Under the pieces are notes generated by a model, which was given only the letters and a program-made list of their open reading frames with translations, was not told the origin of the DNA and did not search any database. A program made the position numbers and the translations under genes. From CAYYNQ01 sp964473105 (lineage in GTDB: Bacteria > Sumerlaeota > Sumerlaeia > MVZB01), in NCBI GenBank assembly GCA_964473105.1, contig CAYYNQ010000087.1, positions 1-52,300 of the forward strand: a stretch of 52,300 nt of DNA, written 5' to 3'. Below, piece after piece: positions 1-7,972 of the stretch (position 1 is the stretch's first letter; each line of letters starts with the position of its first letter).

Positions 1-141
1 ATTCGTGACGACCTTGTCAATGCCGGGGCGGTCTGGGAGGACAAGCCGGTTGTCATCGACCGGCATTTTGTGACCAGCCGCAAGCCCGATGATCTTCCTG
101 ATTTCTGCTGCGCAATGCTGCGGGTCCTGTGTCAGGGATGA
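1..141 (+). CDS. DJ-1/PfpI family protein, C-terminal fragment
   Basis: The reading frame is open from the first base and ends at TGA 139-141, giving the last 46 residues of a protein whose start lies outside the window. The fragment contains NAGAVWEDKPVVID followed by FVTSRKPDDLPDF, which is the typical end of the DJ-1/PfpI family (PfpI, YhbO and relatives: intracellular glutamine-amidotransferase-like proteins annotated as proteases, deglycases or chaperones). The catalytic Cys lies in the missing part, so activity cannot be judged. No promoter or terminator is obvious in the 105 bases before the next gene, which runs in the same direction. Confidence 0.8.
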   Translation: MRDDLVNAGAVWEDKPVVIDRHFVTSRKPDDLPDFCCAMLRVLCQG

Positions 142-246
142 GTGAATATTTCGTGTCCGTCGCAACTTCCGGGTCCCCTGGATGAAGGGCCGCCCCTGTG
201 AGGTCCATGTCAGGGTGAGGACAAGGGGGGCGAGGTTAAACTAAAC

Positions 247-1311
247 ATGGGTTGGACAGGTAATATGCTGCAGTGGCTCATCAGGCGCAACCAGCTGCGC
301 AGGTCGGGCATCCGTGATGCCCGTTTTACCAGCCAGATCGAAGACTACCGGCGCCGGGAACTGGAACCCAGAGGCCTGGATTCGAGGGATATGCGACTGG
401 TTCGCAGCAAGAAGAACAGACGGGTATATATGGATGAACGGCATGTGTGGAAATATTTCCGTAAAAGTCAGCGACGGTATGCATTGAACTTCTCGGCGGC
501 TGCAAAGTTGCTGGATACAACCGAGCTGCCCCATGTCCAGATGCTCCATTTCGACTGCAGTCAGCAGACCCTCGATCGTTATCGTTTGTGTGCACTTGTC
601 ATGAAACGTATACCCGGGGCTGACCTCTCCCAGAACATGAGTCGTGCGGACTGGGGGGGGCTCGCCCGCCTGTTGTCCGGGCTCCATCAGGTCAGATCAA
701 AAAACTGGGGGGAATGCCACCGACCCGAAATGAAAAATTATGTGGAGCAATATTTCCAGGTCGATGTTGAACGGGAACTGGAATGCATCGAAAAATGGAA
801 CCGGTCCCGTCGGGAGGACCCGCTTCCAGACCTGCGACGGTGGTTTAGGGAGAGGGCTTCCGGCGCCTCACCCATGTCAGGCGGACACTGCCTGGTTTCC
901 GCCGATGCACACCCCCATAATTTTTTTCGCCACACGGACGGTTCGATATATCTGATAGATCTCGACAGGACCCGATTCCTTGATTTCCCGCTCGATTTGG
1001 TCTACCTGATATTTTCATGTTTCGACGGGCCCCTGCGCAGGCCAATTTCGAATCCAATGCAAAGTGTCACGGAGTGTGAAAATGAGGCAAATGTTTTCAT
1101 AAGACCGTATTTTGAGGCTCTCCCGGAAAACTACAGGCACCACTGGGAGCAGACACGTCATCTTTTTATTGTACGGGTCCTGTTGCGTGATGTTTGGAGC
1201 ATGATCCGTAGTACCGATGGGAAATATGATTATCACAGGAAAAAGCGTGTGTCACAGGTTGTCCGAAAAATCACGGACCGTATTCGCTGCATTCGCGAAC
1301 TTGTCCAATAG
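247..1311 (+). CDS. APH-like kinase-fold protein (lipopolysaccharide/aminoglycoside kinase type)
   Basis: A 354-residue cytoplasmic protein with the protein-kinase-like fold of aminoglycoside phosphotransferases and LPS heptose/Kdo kinases. A possible ATP-binding Lys is K69 (VWKYF). The catalytic loop is SADAHPHN at 218-225, in which the usual His of HGDxxxxN is Ser but Asp220 and Asn225 are kept. The metal-binding motif is YLIDLDR near 236-241. Substrate is unknown; lipid A/LPS sugar phosphorylation is one possibility because of the resemblance to WaaP/InaA-type kinases. It faces a second kinase of identical length (1375-2439) across 63 bases. The ATG at 247 has only a weak GAGG upstream. 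Confidence 0.7.
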   Translation: MGWTGNMLQWLIRRNQLRRSGIRDARFTSQIEDYRRRELEPRGLDSRDMRLVRSKKNRRVYMDERHVWKYFRKSQRRYALNFSAAAKLLDTTELPHVQMLHFDCSQQTLDRYRLCALVMKRIPGADLSQNMSRADWGGLARLLSGLHQVRSKNWGECHRPEMKNYVEQYFQVDVERELECIEKWNRSRREDPLPDLRRWFRERASGASPMSGGHCLVSADAHPHNFFRHTDGSIYLIDLDRTRFLDFPLDLVYLIFSCFDGPLRRPISNPMQSVTECENEANVFIRPYFEALPENYRHHWEQTRHLFIVRVLLRDVWSMIRSTDGKYDYHRKKRVSQVVRKITDRIRCIRELVQ

Positions 1312-1374
1312 GGCCCAATTGTCCCAAAACCCCTGGCGGAATCAACATTGTCCGGGACTGTAGGGAATCTTTTT

Positions 1375-2439
1375 TCAAGGATTCCCGGTGGAATCACTCA
1401 GGGTTGTTAGCATGGACCTTGCCTGTAGTCGTAATTGGGTCCGGATGGATTTTGTAAATCGGTCGGGACGCCGGGAATCCTTCGCGAGACTCGAGGCCCT
1501 TTCCAGGAATATCCAGCCCAGGTAGAAATCCCGGCAGGAGATCCAGTCCTCCCTGAAGGAACCCGGGACCCGGTTGAAGTATGATTTCAGGAATATTTCA
1601 CACCGGGATCCGGTACGCTCCCAGAAATCCCCCAGGGAATCAACCGAGTCCAGATCATTCCAGCTGCAACAAAACCGGACCAATGCGCGTGTCAATTCAA
1701 TTCCATAGAGTCCCCACTGGCACAGGTCCAAGTCTATCATGAAAATCCGTCCATCAGGTGCCAGTATGATGTTGTGTTGATTAAAGTCGCCATGGAGCAG
1801 GCTATGTCCTTCAATCAGGCTTCCCGGCCGGTCATCCCAGGAATGAAACCACTCGCCGACGGAGTTGATCATATCCTTTATGCCCTCCCATTCCTGCTGG
1901 TGAAAGGGCTCTAGTCGAATCCGGATCAACCGTTCAAAAAAATCACCCCATGTTTTCCACTTTGCAGTCCGTGCAAGATATCCTATGTCGGGACTTCTCC
2001 TGGAGTGAATTTGTGCAAGGTAACCGCCCAGCCGGGGCAGGAATTCGGCCAGGCCCGATTTCGATGAGCCGTGTCCGGTGATATGTTCATGGACTGTGTA
2101 AGCCAATCCAAGACGGCGTATCGTGTCCTTGGATGCATCATGCTTGTGGAGCCTTGGCACATCAACCCCGGCCAGGATAAATTGTTTCTGGGCGATCACG
2201 CTGTTCCTGGCATTACGCAGGTTCCGGGGATGATAGAACTTGATGACATACCGACCTGATCCCGTATTCGCAAAATAGACCTGGCATTTCGCTCCCTTGC
2301 GCACGACTTCGAGCGGGGGATGAATCTCAAGTTGGGATGTTAGTTCTCGGGCGAGACATCGCTTTACGCGATGGGTTAAAAGAAGTCCCCTGGATTGATC
2401 TTTGATATATCGGCTGATTTTCATATTTGTATGTCCCAT
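1375..2439 (-). CDS. APH-like kinase-fold protein, second copy
   Basis: A 354-residue kinase-fold protein, convergent with the gene at 247-1311. It keeps the canonical catalytic loop LLHGDFNQHN (His216, Asp218, Asn223) and the metal motif FMIDLDL (Asp236, Asp238). A candidate nucleotide-binding Lys is K67 in YVIKFYH. The family includes aminoglycoside phosphotransferases, choline kinases and LPS core kinases; the substrate cannot be read from the sequence. The alternative start MKISRY, five codons in, is equally possible because neither start has a strong ribosome site. Equal length and the same order of motifs suggest that the two kinases are paralogues, but identity outside the motifs is low by eye. 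Confidence 0.72.
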   Translation of the reverse strand: MGHTNMKISRYIKDQSRGLLLTHRVKRCLARELTSQLEIHPPLEVVRKGAKCQVYFANTGSGRYVIKFYHPRNLRNARNSVIAQKQFILAGVDVPRLHKHDASKDTIRRLGLAYTVHEHITGHGSSKSGLAEFLPRLGGYLAQIHSRRSPDIGYLARTAKWKTWGDFFERLIRIRLEPFHQQEWEGIKDMINSVGEWFHSWDDRPGSLIEGHSLLHGDFNQHNIILAPDGRIFMIDLDLCQWGLYGIELTRALVRFCCSWNDLDSVDSLGDFWERTGSRCEIFLKSYFNRVPGSFREDWISCRDFYLGWIFLERASSLAKDSRRPDRFTKSIRTQLRLQARSMLTTLSDSTGNP

Positions 2440-2512
2440 GGCATGGGAAGTATGTTGCGCCTCCGGGTATTCCTCTTATCCTGACCTAGGGTGTCCTGAG
2501 ACCCGATTTCAA

Positions 2513-3727
2513 TCATTCGCGAATCAGGCAGTCGAGGTTGACGATTGCACGTGTTTCCACATGATTATCAGGACTGGCGAAGAAGGCCGTCTCCGGGTTG
2601 CGCCTCAGTTCGATCTCGTATTCCCTGTCATTGACGACAAAACCGCCCCTGACAAATGGAGTCTGCCGGGTGACAAGCCCGTGGATCAGATATTTGAGGG
2701 ATCCTGATGTATTCATGTCGGACTTATAGTAGGGGCGGAAACCGCTGTTATCTTGCATTGGCAGCGGGACTTTTGAGCTCGAAATCCTGGGGGTGTTTTC
2801 AAGGATATCATAACGGTCCCCGTCCCCCAGGATTGATAGCCGGGTCCAGGTCTTCACCCGGTCGGGCATGGTGGATTGCCAGATATCAATGGAAACCATC
2901 ACGCCGTGATTTCCGATGCAGTCAATCATGCCCGATGTGGGGTTGATGCCGATTGCGCAACCCTTTCGGATCGAAAACCGTATGGCGGCGGGGGTCAATC
3001 CACATTCACCTTGTGCCTGCCCGGACAAAAGGCTCCGCATCTGATTCGCATCGTAAAGACCTGTAACGATGGGGGAGGCTGATGGGTGGTTCGTGGTCAT
3101 CGTCTCCTCGGATTTATCCATCACTGGGTGAATAGAGGATGGCCGGTCATCGCCATGGCTGCGGCAGTTTTCGAGCACTGGCAGGCTCAGCAGTCGTATG
3201 AACGCTGAAACAAACCGGTCGGGTCCGGTTGATTGCGCGTTGTTGGATGATAGGACGACGACACGGCCGCCCCCATCGAGCAGTTCGCGAAACTTCCCTG
3301 CCAGAACAGAATGTTGTTCAGGGTCGAATCGATTTGTCAGTGATTCCACGTCTCCCGTAGCGATCAAAATATCACCGTGTGGCTTGATACGGTCCTGATC
3401 GTCGGCGACAAACTCCTCCGGTGACTTCACCATGATTTCATGACGCATATCAAGATGGTCCAGAAGTCGATTCCCGGTGTTGTTGCGGCCGGGTGAATCG
3501 GCCGCCCGATCTTCAGAATTGAATTGTATCTCCCATATCCTGCCCGAGTCGGAGAGCAGGCCCGCCAATTTTCTGGTCACGGGTTTTTCGAGTTGATCGA
3601 CCGGACCGGCACATATCAAAAGGTAGCCCGGCCCTTCACAGGAATGGCCATGTGTGACCGCGGGAATGAGCAAGATCATGATGGTAAGATACGGGAGACC
3701 ATGCAGTATGTTGAGGTTGTGCTTCAT
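2513..3727 (-). CDS. Secreted protein of unknown function
   Basis: About 404 residues. I do not recognise the family. The start chosen, MKHNLNILHG, gives a clear signal peptide: a basic N-terminus, a hydrophobic stretch (LTIMILLIPAV), then a small-residue cleavage region near THGHS. An ATG ten codons upstream (3757) is possible but has no ribosome site and would overlap a candidate -10 box. The region with GDILIATGDV and FRELLDGGGRVVVLSSN looks like an alpha/beta segment of the glutamine-amidotransferase-like or DUF4350 kind, a weak resemblance only. The C-terminal half (RPYYKSDMNTSGSLKYLIHG) is probably beta-rich. The gene is divergent from sahH. Confidence 0.6.
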   Translation of the reverse strand: MKHNLNILHGLPYLTIMILLIPAVTHGHSCEGPGYLLICAGPVDQLEKPVTRKLAGLLSDSGRIWEIQFNSEDRAADSPGRNNTGNRLLDHLDMRHEIMVKSPEEFVADDQDRIKPHGDILIATGDVESLTNRFDPEQHSVLAGKFRELLDGGGRVVVLSSNNAQSTGPDRFVSAFIRLLSLPVLENCRSHGDDRPSSIHPVMDKSEETMTTNHPSASPIVTGLYDANQMRSLLSGQAQGECGLTPAAIRFSIRKGCAIGINPTSGMIDCIGNHGVMVSIDIWQSTMPDRVKTWTRLSILGDGDRYDILENTPRISSSKVPLPMQDNSGFRPYYKSDMNTSGSLKYLIHGLVTRQTPFVRGGFVVNDREYEIELRRNPETAFFASPDNHVETRAIVNLDCLIRE

Positions 3728-3752
3728 CGCAAAAGGGAAACTCTCCGGAAAA

Positions 3753-3779
3753 AGCATATTGGGCGAGTCAACTTGTCAA
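3753..3779 (-). promoter_or_regulatory. Candidate sigma70 promoter of the secreted-protein gene
   Basis: On the minus strand TTGACA (3779-3774) is followed after 15 bases by TATGCT (3758-3753). The -35 box is perfect, the -10 box matches four of six, and the spacer is short. Transcription would begin near 3746, which supports the downstream start at 3727. Confidence 0.3.
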
Positions 3780-3809
3780 ACCCTCTGCCCATCCGTTTTG
3801 TTTTGGGAT

Positions 3810-3839
3810 TTGACAGGGAGGGAGTGGATCATTTACCCT
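3810..3839 (+). promoter_or_regulatory. Candidate sigma70 promoter of sahH
   Basis: TTGACA at 3810-3815 is followed by an 18-base spacer and TACCCT at 3834-3839, which matches only three of six -10 positions. The leader to the ATG at 3949 would be about 100 bases. I looked for an SAH riboswitch there and did not find its conserved core. Confidence 0.3.
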
Positions 3840-3948
3840 CAAGTCCGGACATTACGGATGATAAGGCAGGCGGGACAGATTGTTAACCGATATGTTCGGC
3901 TCTGGGAAATATGCCCCCCATTCGTGGAACGCCGAGGGAGAAGCAAGC

Positions 3949-5391
3949 ATGGCGACAGCAGAGGTCACGACAACCGATTATGTTGTTCGGGATGTCACGC
4001 AGGCGGATTTTGGACGCAAGGAAATCACGATCGCCGAGCACGAGATGCCGGGATTGATGGCGGTTCGCAGGGAATACGCCGATTCAAAACCATTGGCCGG
4101 TGCAAGGATATCGGGCAGCCTCCACATGACGATCCAGACCGCCGTCCTGATCGAGACACTGACAGCCCTCGGGGCGGATGTCCGTTGGGCGAGTTGTAAC
4201 ATATATTCGACTCAGGATCATGCGGCCGCGGCGATCGCCGTCACGGGTGTTCCGGTTTTCGCATTCAAGGGTGAAACCCTGTCCGAGTACTGGCAGTTTA
4301 CCAGGCGCATGCTGACACATCCCGGGTTTGACGGCCCCGACCTGATCGTTGATGACGGGGGTGATGCGACCCTGTTGATTCACCGTGGCGCCGAGCGTGA
4401 GGCTGAATATGAAAACACAGGAAAGAAGCCGAAAATCTGCCGTGACTGCGAGGAAATTGAGGTCATCGACACGCTGCTGAACGAGACCCTTGATGAAGAC
4501 CCGTCGAAGTGGCGCAGGATGGCCACGTCCTGCATGGGTGTCAGCGAAGAGACGACGACTGGGGTGCACCGACTTTATGAAATGGAACGGGATGGAACAT
4601 TGCAGTTTCCCGCCATTAACGTCAATGATTCCGTCACGAAGAGCAAGTTTGATAACCTTTATGGGTGTCGTGAGTCCCTGGTTGACGGGATCAAGCGTGC
4701 AACCGACGTTATGATAGCCGGAAAAAAGTGTGTTGTTCTCGGTTATGGCGATGTTGGCAAGGGATGTGTCCAGTCGTTTTCCGGACTCGGTGCCCAGGTC
4801 TATGTGACCGAGATTGACCCGATCTGTGCACTGCAGGCTTGCATGGAGGGTTATCCGGTCGTGCGGATGGATGACGCATGCAAATACGGTGATATCTTTG
4901 TCACGACAACCGGCAATGTCGACGTGATCACGCGTGAACATATGAACCAGATGAAGCATGAGGCGATCGTGTGCAACATCGGGCATTTCGACAGTGAGAT
5001 ACAGGTGGGAAGCCTGTTAGATGATCCGGAGCTGAAGGTTCAGGAGATCAAGCCCCAGGTTGACCAGATTGAGTGGCCCGATGGCAAGCGGATCACAGTC
5101 TTGGCAAAAGGTCGACTGGTGAACCTGGGATGTGCGACCGGGCACCCGAGTTTTGTCATGAGCAACAGCTTCACAAACCAGACGATTGCCCAGATTGAGC
5201 TCTGGATAAATCGTGACAAGGGTGATTATGAGAACAAGGTATACGTGCTGCCGAAACATCTCGACGAAAAGGTCGCACGCCTGCATCTGGACCAGTTGGG
5301 TGCCAACCTGACGGTCTTGAACACGAAGCAGGCGGATTACATTGGGGTACCGGTGAAGGGTCCCTACAAGCCGGATTTTTACCGCTATTAA
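3949..5391 (+). CDS. ahcY: Adenosylhomocysteinase (S-adenosylhomocysteine hydrolase)
   Basis: Hydrolyses S-adenosylhomocysteine to adenosine and homocysteine, removing the inhibitor made by SAM-dependent methyltransferases; NAD-dependent and cytoplasmic. The 480-residue product has the N-terminal substrate domain (SGSLHMTIQTAVLIETL, then STQDHAAAAI), the bacterial/eukaryotic insert containing EYENTGKKPKICRD, the NAD-binding GYGDVGKG, and the C-terminal NLGCATGHPSFVMS and KPDFYRY ending. The frame is open 23 codons further upstream, but the ATG at 3949 has GGGAG about 8 bases before it and matches the family start. The long open frame on the opposite strand is a shadow. Confidence 0.97.
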   Translation: MATAEVTTTDYVVRDVTQADFGRKEITIAEHEMPGLMAVRREYADSKPLAGARISGSLHMTIQTAVLIETLTALGADVRWASCNIYSTQDHAAAAIAVTGVPVFAFKGETLSEYWQFTRRMLTHPGFDGPDLIVDDGGDATLLIHRGAEREAEYENTGKKPKICRDCEEIEVIDTLLNETLDEDPSKWRRMATSCMGVSEETTTGVHRLYEMERDGTLQFPAINVNDSVTKSKFDNLYGCRESLVDGIKRATDVMIAGKKCVVLGYGDVGKGCVQSFSGLGAQVYVTEIDPICALQACMEGYPVVRMDDACKYGDIFVTTTGNVDVITREHMNQMKHEAIVCNIGHFDSEIQVGSLLDDPELKVQEIKPQVDQIEWPDGKRITVLAKGRLVNLGCATGHPSFVMSNSFTNQTIAQIELWINRDKGDYENKVYVLPKHLDEKVARLHLDQLGANLTVLNTKQADYIGVPVKGPYKPDFYRY

Positions 5392-5469
5392 ATATTAAAA
5401 AATCGTATGGCCTGTCATGAAGGATCCCGAGGGTATGGAAACCGGGGCGGGGATGCGGATACACGGGAT

Positions 5470-6726
5470 TTAGCGGGTCGGTGCTGCAGCCCCGTCTTCC
5501 GGTTTCATGGCCTCAATGATAAAGGGGTGGAAAGTCCGTGCCACAACCCCATGGCCTTTTGATGTCCAGTGGCCATCACGTTTAAAGTAAAGCCCGTCCC
5601 CGGAATTCCGAAGTGGATTCAGCAGGTCCACAAACCTCACTTCCAGTTCATCCGCGATTCGTTTCAGTTCAACCTGATCATCGTCTGTCGGTGCATTGTC
5701 AAAGAAAAAACGGTCATAAGTTGTCTGCCCGTAGACTTGGGCCGCGATCGGGGCGGCAGCCAGCATCAATGACGCATCATGTTTTGCGCATTCCTCCTTC
5801 AACAGCTGCAGATAAAGACGGGTTACAGACCAGCCTTTTTTCTTCAGGCCGTCAAATACCGGATCGGGTTCAAGTATGAAGAACATGTCGTTCTTGGGGG
5901 GCGTTGGCGAGAGCCTGCGAATCTCCCGGGCTTTCAACCTGTAGTAGATCAGGGCTGCCAGGTAGGAATAGATAGCTGAGGACGGCCTTTCCAGAAGTTC
6001 CAGTCCACGTGTATAAAGATTCTGAAATGTGGCGTCATCAGGAGATGTGTCGGGATGCCTGATGGAAATCCAGGGCTCTCCCGGCGGCACCCGCAGCAGT
6101 TTTCCGGATTCATCCTTGATCCCGATGTTGCTCATTCGGAGATCGTCGAAGACATCGTTTGTGAAGAAAACAAGTATGACCAGATCAGGATTATAATGGT
6201 GCAGCTCCTCGCGAAAATAGAGGTATTCAAGAATGGGTGAATAGCTTGATACTCCTGCGTTGATGACTTTTACCGGGGGGATATTGTCCCGGTTCAGCAT
6301 TTGTTCAAGGATTTCGCAAAAATTATTCTTTCGGTGAACCTGTACGCCCTCGACGAACGAATCTCCCAGGACCAGAATTCGCCTTTCCCCGGGGGGCTTT
6401 TCAAACGGAATCAACTCATCATTCATCCCCCGGGAATTGATGATTCCGGATGTACAGTACTCGAATCCGGGTGGGAATCCCGTGGCGAACCAGGATGTTT
6501 CCTCAAGGAGGGCATGATTGCGGATCGGATCCGCCCGTTGAATATTTGTGTTCTTGACGACATGACGATAGATCAGTGAAAAATCCCCCGCCCTGGCAGA
6601 CACGAATATTCGGATGGATAATTCGATCAGTAACAGAGTGGTCACGCATGAGATGATTAGGAGGAGGACCCTGCGGAAATATCGGCCACCGGTAATATGT
6701 CTGGGGCCATGATCATCTTGATGCAT
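5470..6726 (-). CDS. Membrane-anchored SGNH/GDSL hydrolase-like protein
   Basis: A 418-residue protein with one N-terminal membrane segment (about residues 18-42) and then an extracytoplasmic SGNH-hydrolase domain. Block I is ILVLGDSFVEG with nucleophile Ser123. A block III-like NDV follows FFT. Block V is DGHWTSKGH, giving the Asp384/His386 pair. This fold includes esterases and the O-acetyl transfer/esterase proteins that modify cell-surface polysaccharides (AlgX/AlgJ, DltD, PatB types), so polysaccharide O-acetylation or deacetylation is a reasonable but unproven role. The gene converges with sahH and lies 135 bases downstream of rpsI, behind a hairpin. Confidence 0.75.
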   Translation of the reverse strand: MHQDDHGPRHITGGRYFRRVLLLIISCVTTLLLIELSIRIFVSARAGDFSLIYRHVVKNTNIQRADPIRNHALLEETSWFATGFPPGFEYCTSGIINSRGMNDELIPFEKPPGERRILVLGDSFVEGVQVHRKNNFCEILEQMLNRDNIPPVKVINAGVSSYSPILEYLYFREELHHYNPDLVILVFFTNDVFDDLRMSNIGIKDESGKLLRVPPGEPWISIRHPDTSPDDATFQNLYTRGLELLERPSSAIYSYLAALIYYRLKAREIRRLSPTPPKNDMFFILEPDPVFDGLKKKGWSVTRLYLQLLKEECAKHDASLMLAAAPIAAQVYGQTTYDRFFFDNAPTDDDQVELKRIADELEVRFVDLLNPLRNSGDGLYFKRDGHWTSKGHGVVARTFHPFIIEAMKPEDGAAAPTR

Positions 6727-6765
6727 GTGTCTTGCCTTATTGGGGACAATTCATTTTTATTGAAC

Positions 6766-6794
6766 AAAGGGCCGTCCCGATGGGACAGCCCTTT
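6766..6794 (-). terminator. Hairpin after rpsI, probable terminator
   Basis: An inverted repeat of AAAGGGC/GCCCTTT and GTCCC/GGGAC arms separated by one mismatch and a three-base loop, 68 bases after the rpsI stop. The stem is strong but the following transcript is GUUCAAU rather than a U run, so efficiency is uncertain. Confidence 0.5.
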
Positions 6795-6861
6795 GAAATG
6801 AACAAGGTGGCCTTTTATGGCAGGAATCGGTCGCACCCCCACAACGGCCGACTGGCGATAA

Positions 6862-7251
6862 TCAACGTTTGGAGAACTGGAAAGCCTTGCGAGCTTTGAC
6901 CAGGCCGTATTTCTTCCGTTCCTTGATTCGGGAATCGCGGGTCAGGTAGCCAGCCGCCTTGAGTTGGGGGCGGTAAGCGGGATTTGCAATCTGTAATGCG
7001 CGGGCAACGCCATGGCGAATGGCCTCGGCCTGCCCCTTGACCCCGCCGCCCCTGACTGTGACGACGATATCATACTTGGTGACCGTGTGGGTTTCACGGA
7101 GTGGGGCGCGGATCAGGTCATCCGCAAAAGCATGCTTGCTGAAATACTGGTCACCGGGTTTGCCGTTGATCTTGACATTGCCACGACCGGGCCGCAGATA
7201 GATACGGGCGACGGATCTTTTCCGGCGACCGGTTCCGAGGTATTGTTCCAT
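6862..7251 (-). CDS. rpsI: 30S ribosomal protein S9
   Basis: Small-subunit ribosomal protein of 129 residues, the normal length. It contains the family hallmarks GTGRRKRSVARIYL near the start, the glycine-rich VRGGGVKGQAEAIRHG in the middle and the basic C-terminal tail ending QFSKR, which reaches the P-site tRNA in known ribosomes. It lies 33 bases downstream of rplM in the usual L13-S9 operon and is presumably transcribed from the promoter before rplM. Confidence 0.98.
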   Translation of the reverse strand: MEQYLGTGRRKRSVARIYLRPGRGNVKINGKPGDQYFSKHAFADDLIRAPLRETHTVTKYDIVVTVRGGGVKGQAEAIRHGVARALQIANPAYRPQLKAAGYLTRDSRIKERKKYGLVKARKAFQFSKR

Positions 7252-7284
7252 GGAATTCCCCCCCTGATTTGAAAATCAAAAAAA

Positions 7285-7737
7285 TCAGGCCGGTTGAGCG
7301 GCCAGCCTGTCCGGAAGCGGTTCGGGTTTCTGGGCCTGATGATGGTGTTCAGGACCGGCAAAGATCCTCAACCTCGTCATTGCCTGGCGTCCCAGGGAGT
7401 TACCCGGCAGCATGCCCTTGACGGCGAGCCGCACAAGTTCCCCCGGTTTTTTCTCGTTGAGTTCAATCGCAGTGGTTTCCCTCAGGCCGCCTACCCAGCC
7501 GGAATGGCGATAATATTTCTTGTTTTCCAGCTTCTTCCCGGTCAGTTGAATCCTGTCGGCGTTGAGCACAATAACATGGGTCTTCATGTTGACATGAGGC
7601 GTGAATTCGGGAAGGTGTTTGCCACGCAGGACATGGGCAATCTGCGAGGCAAGCCGACCCAGCACGGCATCCCGCGCATCGACGACATACCAACGTTCCT
7701 GAAGTGTGGCAGCATTGGCACTGGGAGTGTAGCCCAT
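7285..7737 (-). CDS. rplM: 50S ribosomal protein L13
   Basis: Large-subunit ribosomal protein of 150 residues. Recognised by WYVVDARDAVLGRLAS, the TPHVNMKTHVIVLNA segment, KKYYRHSGWVGG and VKGMLPGNSLGRQAM. The frame is open for another 58 codons upstream, but the ATG at 7737 has AAGGA seven or eight bases before it and fits the family N-terminus (with a few extra residues, MGYTPSANAATLQER). The tail RLAAQPA is slightly longer than usual. First gene of the rplM-rpsI operon. Confidence 0.97.
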   Translation of the reverse strand: MGYTPSANAATLQERWYVVDARDAVLGRLASQIAHVLRGKHLPEFTPHVNMKTHVIVLNADRIQLTGKKLENKKYYRHSGWVGGLRETTAIELNEKKPGELVRLAVKGMLPGNSLGRQAMTRLRIFAGPEHHHQAQKPEPLPDRLAAQPA

Positions 7738-7789
7738 TATTAAATCCTTTGAAAACAAAAACCTACATAAATCTCTCTCTGCAGGAGCA

Positions 7790-7819
7790 GTATGGTTTTT
7801 ACCCTTCGGCAGACCATAC
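7790..7819 (-). promoter_or_regulatory. Hairpin at the 5' end of the rplM leader
   Basis: GTATGGT and ACCATAC form a perfect 7-bp stem around a 16-base loop. With the promoter described next to it, the stem would sit almost at the 5' end of the rplM transcript and leave about 50 bases to the start codon. Ribosomal-protein operons are often autoregulated through such leaders, and L13 leaders are known in other phyla. Here this is only a positional inference. Confidence 0.4.
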
Positions 7820-7828
7820 AAACCAGAC

Positions 7829-7857
7829 ACCATAATTCGTGGGCCGGCTGTTGTCAA
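7829..7857 (-). promoter_or_regulatory. Sigma70 promoter of rplM-rpsI
   Basis: On the minus strand a perfect TTGACA (7857-7852), a 17-base spacer and TATGGT (7834-7829, four of six). Predicted start of transcription near 7822, about 85 bases before the rplM ATG. Confidence 0.65.
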
Positions 7858-7972
7858 TAGCTGAAAAGGTTGAATTTGATGCTGGGCTAAGATCATTTGA
7901 TCCCGTGTCATGTTCGTTCAGGGGTGAACCTGCGGTTGTCTGTCAATTCCGGCGCGGAACAATGACGGGGAT

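Noticed and set aside
3840..3948. SAH riboswitch upstream of sahH
   Set aside because: The leader was read for the conserved core and pairing pattern and neither was found.
4084..4986. Open frame of 300 codons antisense to sahH
   Set aside because: Lies wholly inside a certain gene on the other strand, has no ribosome site and no recognisable motif; it results from the codon usage of sahH.
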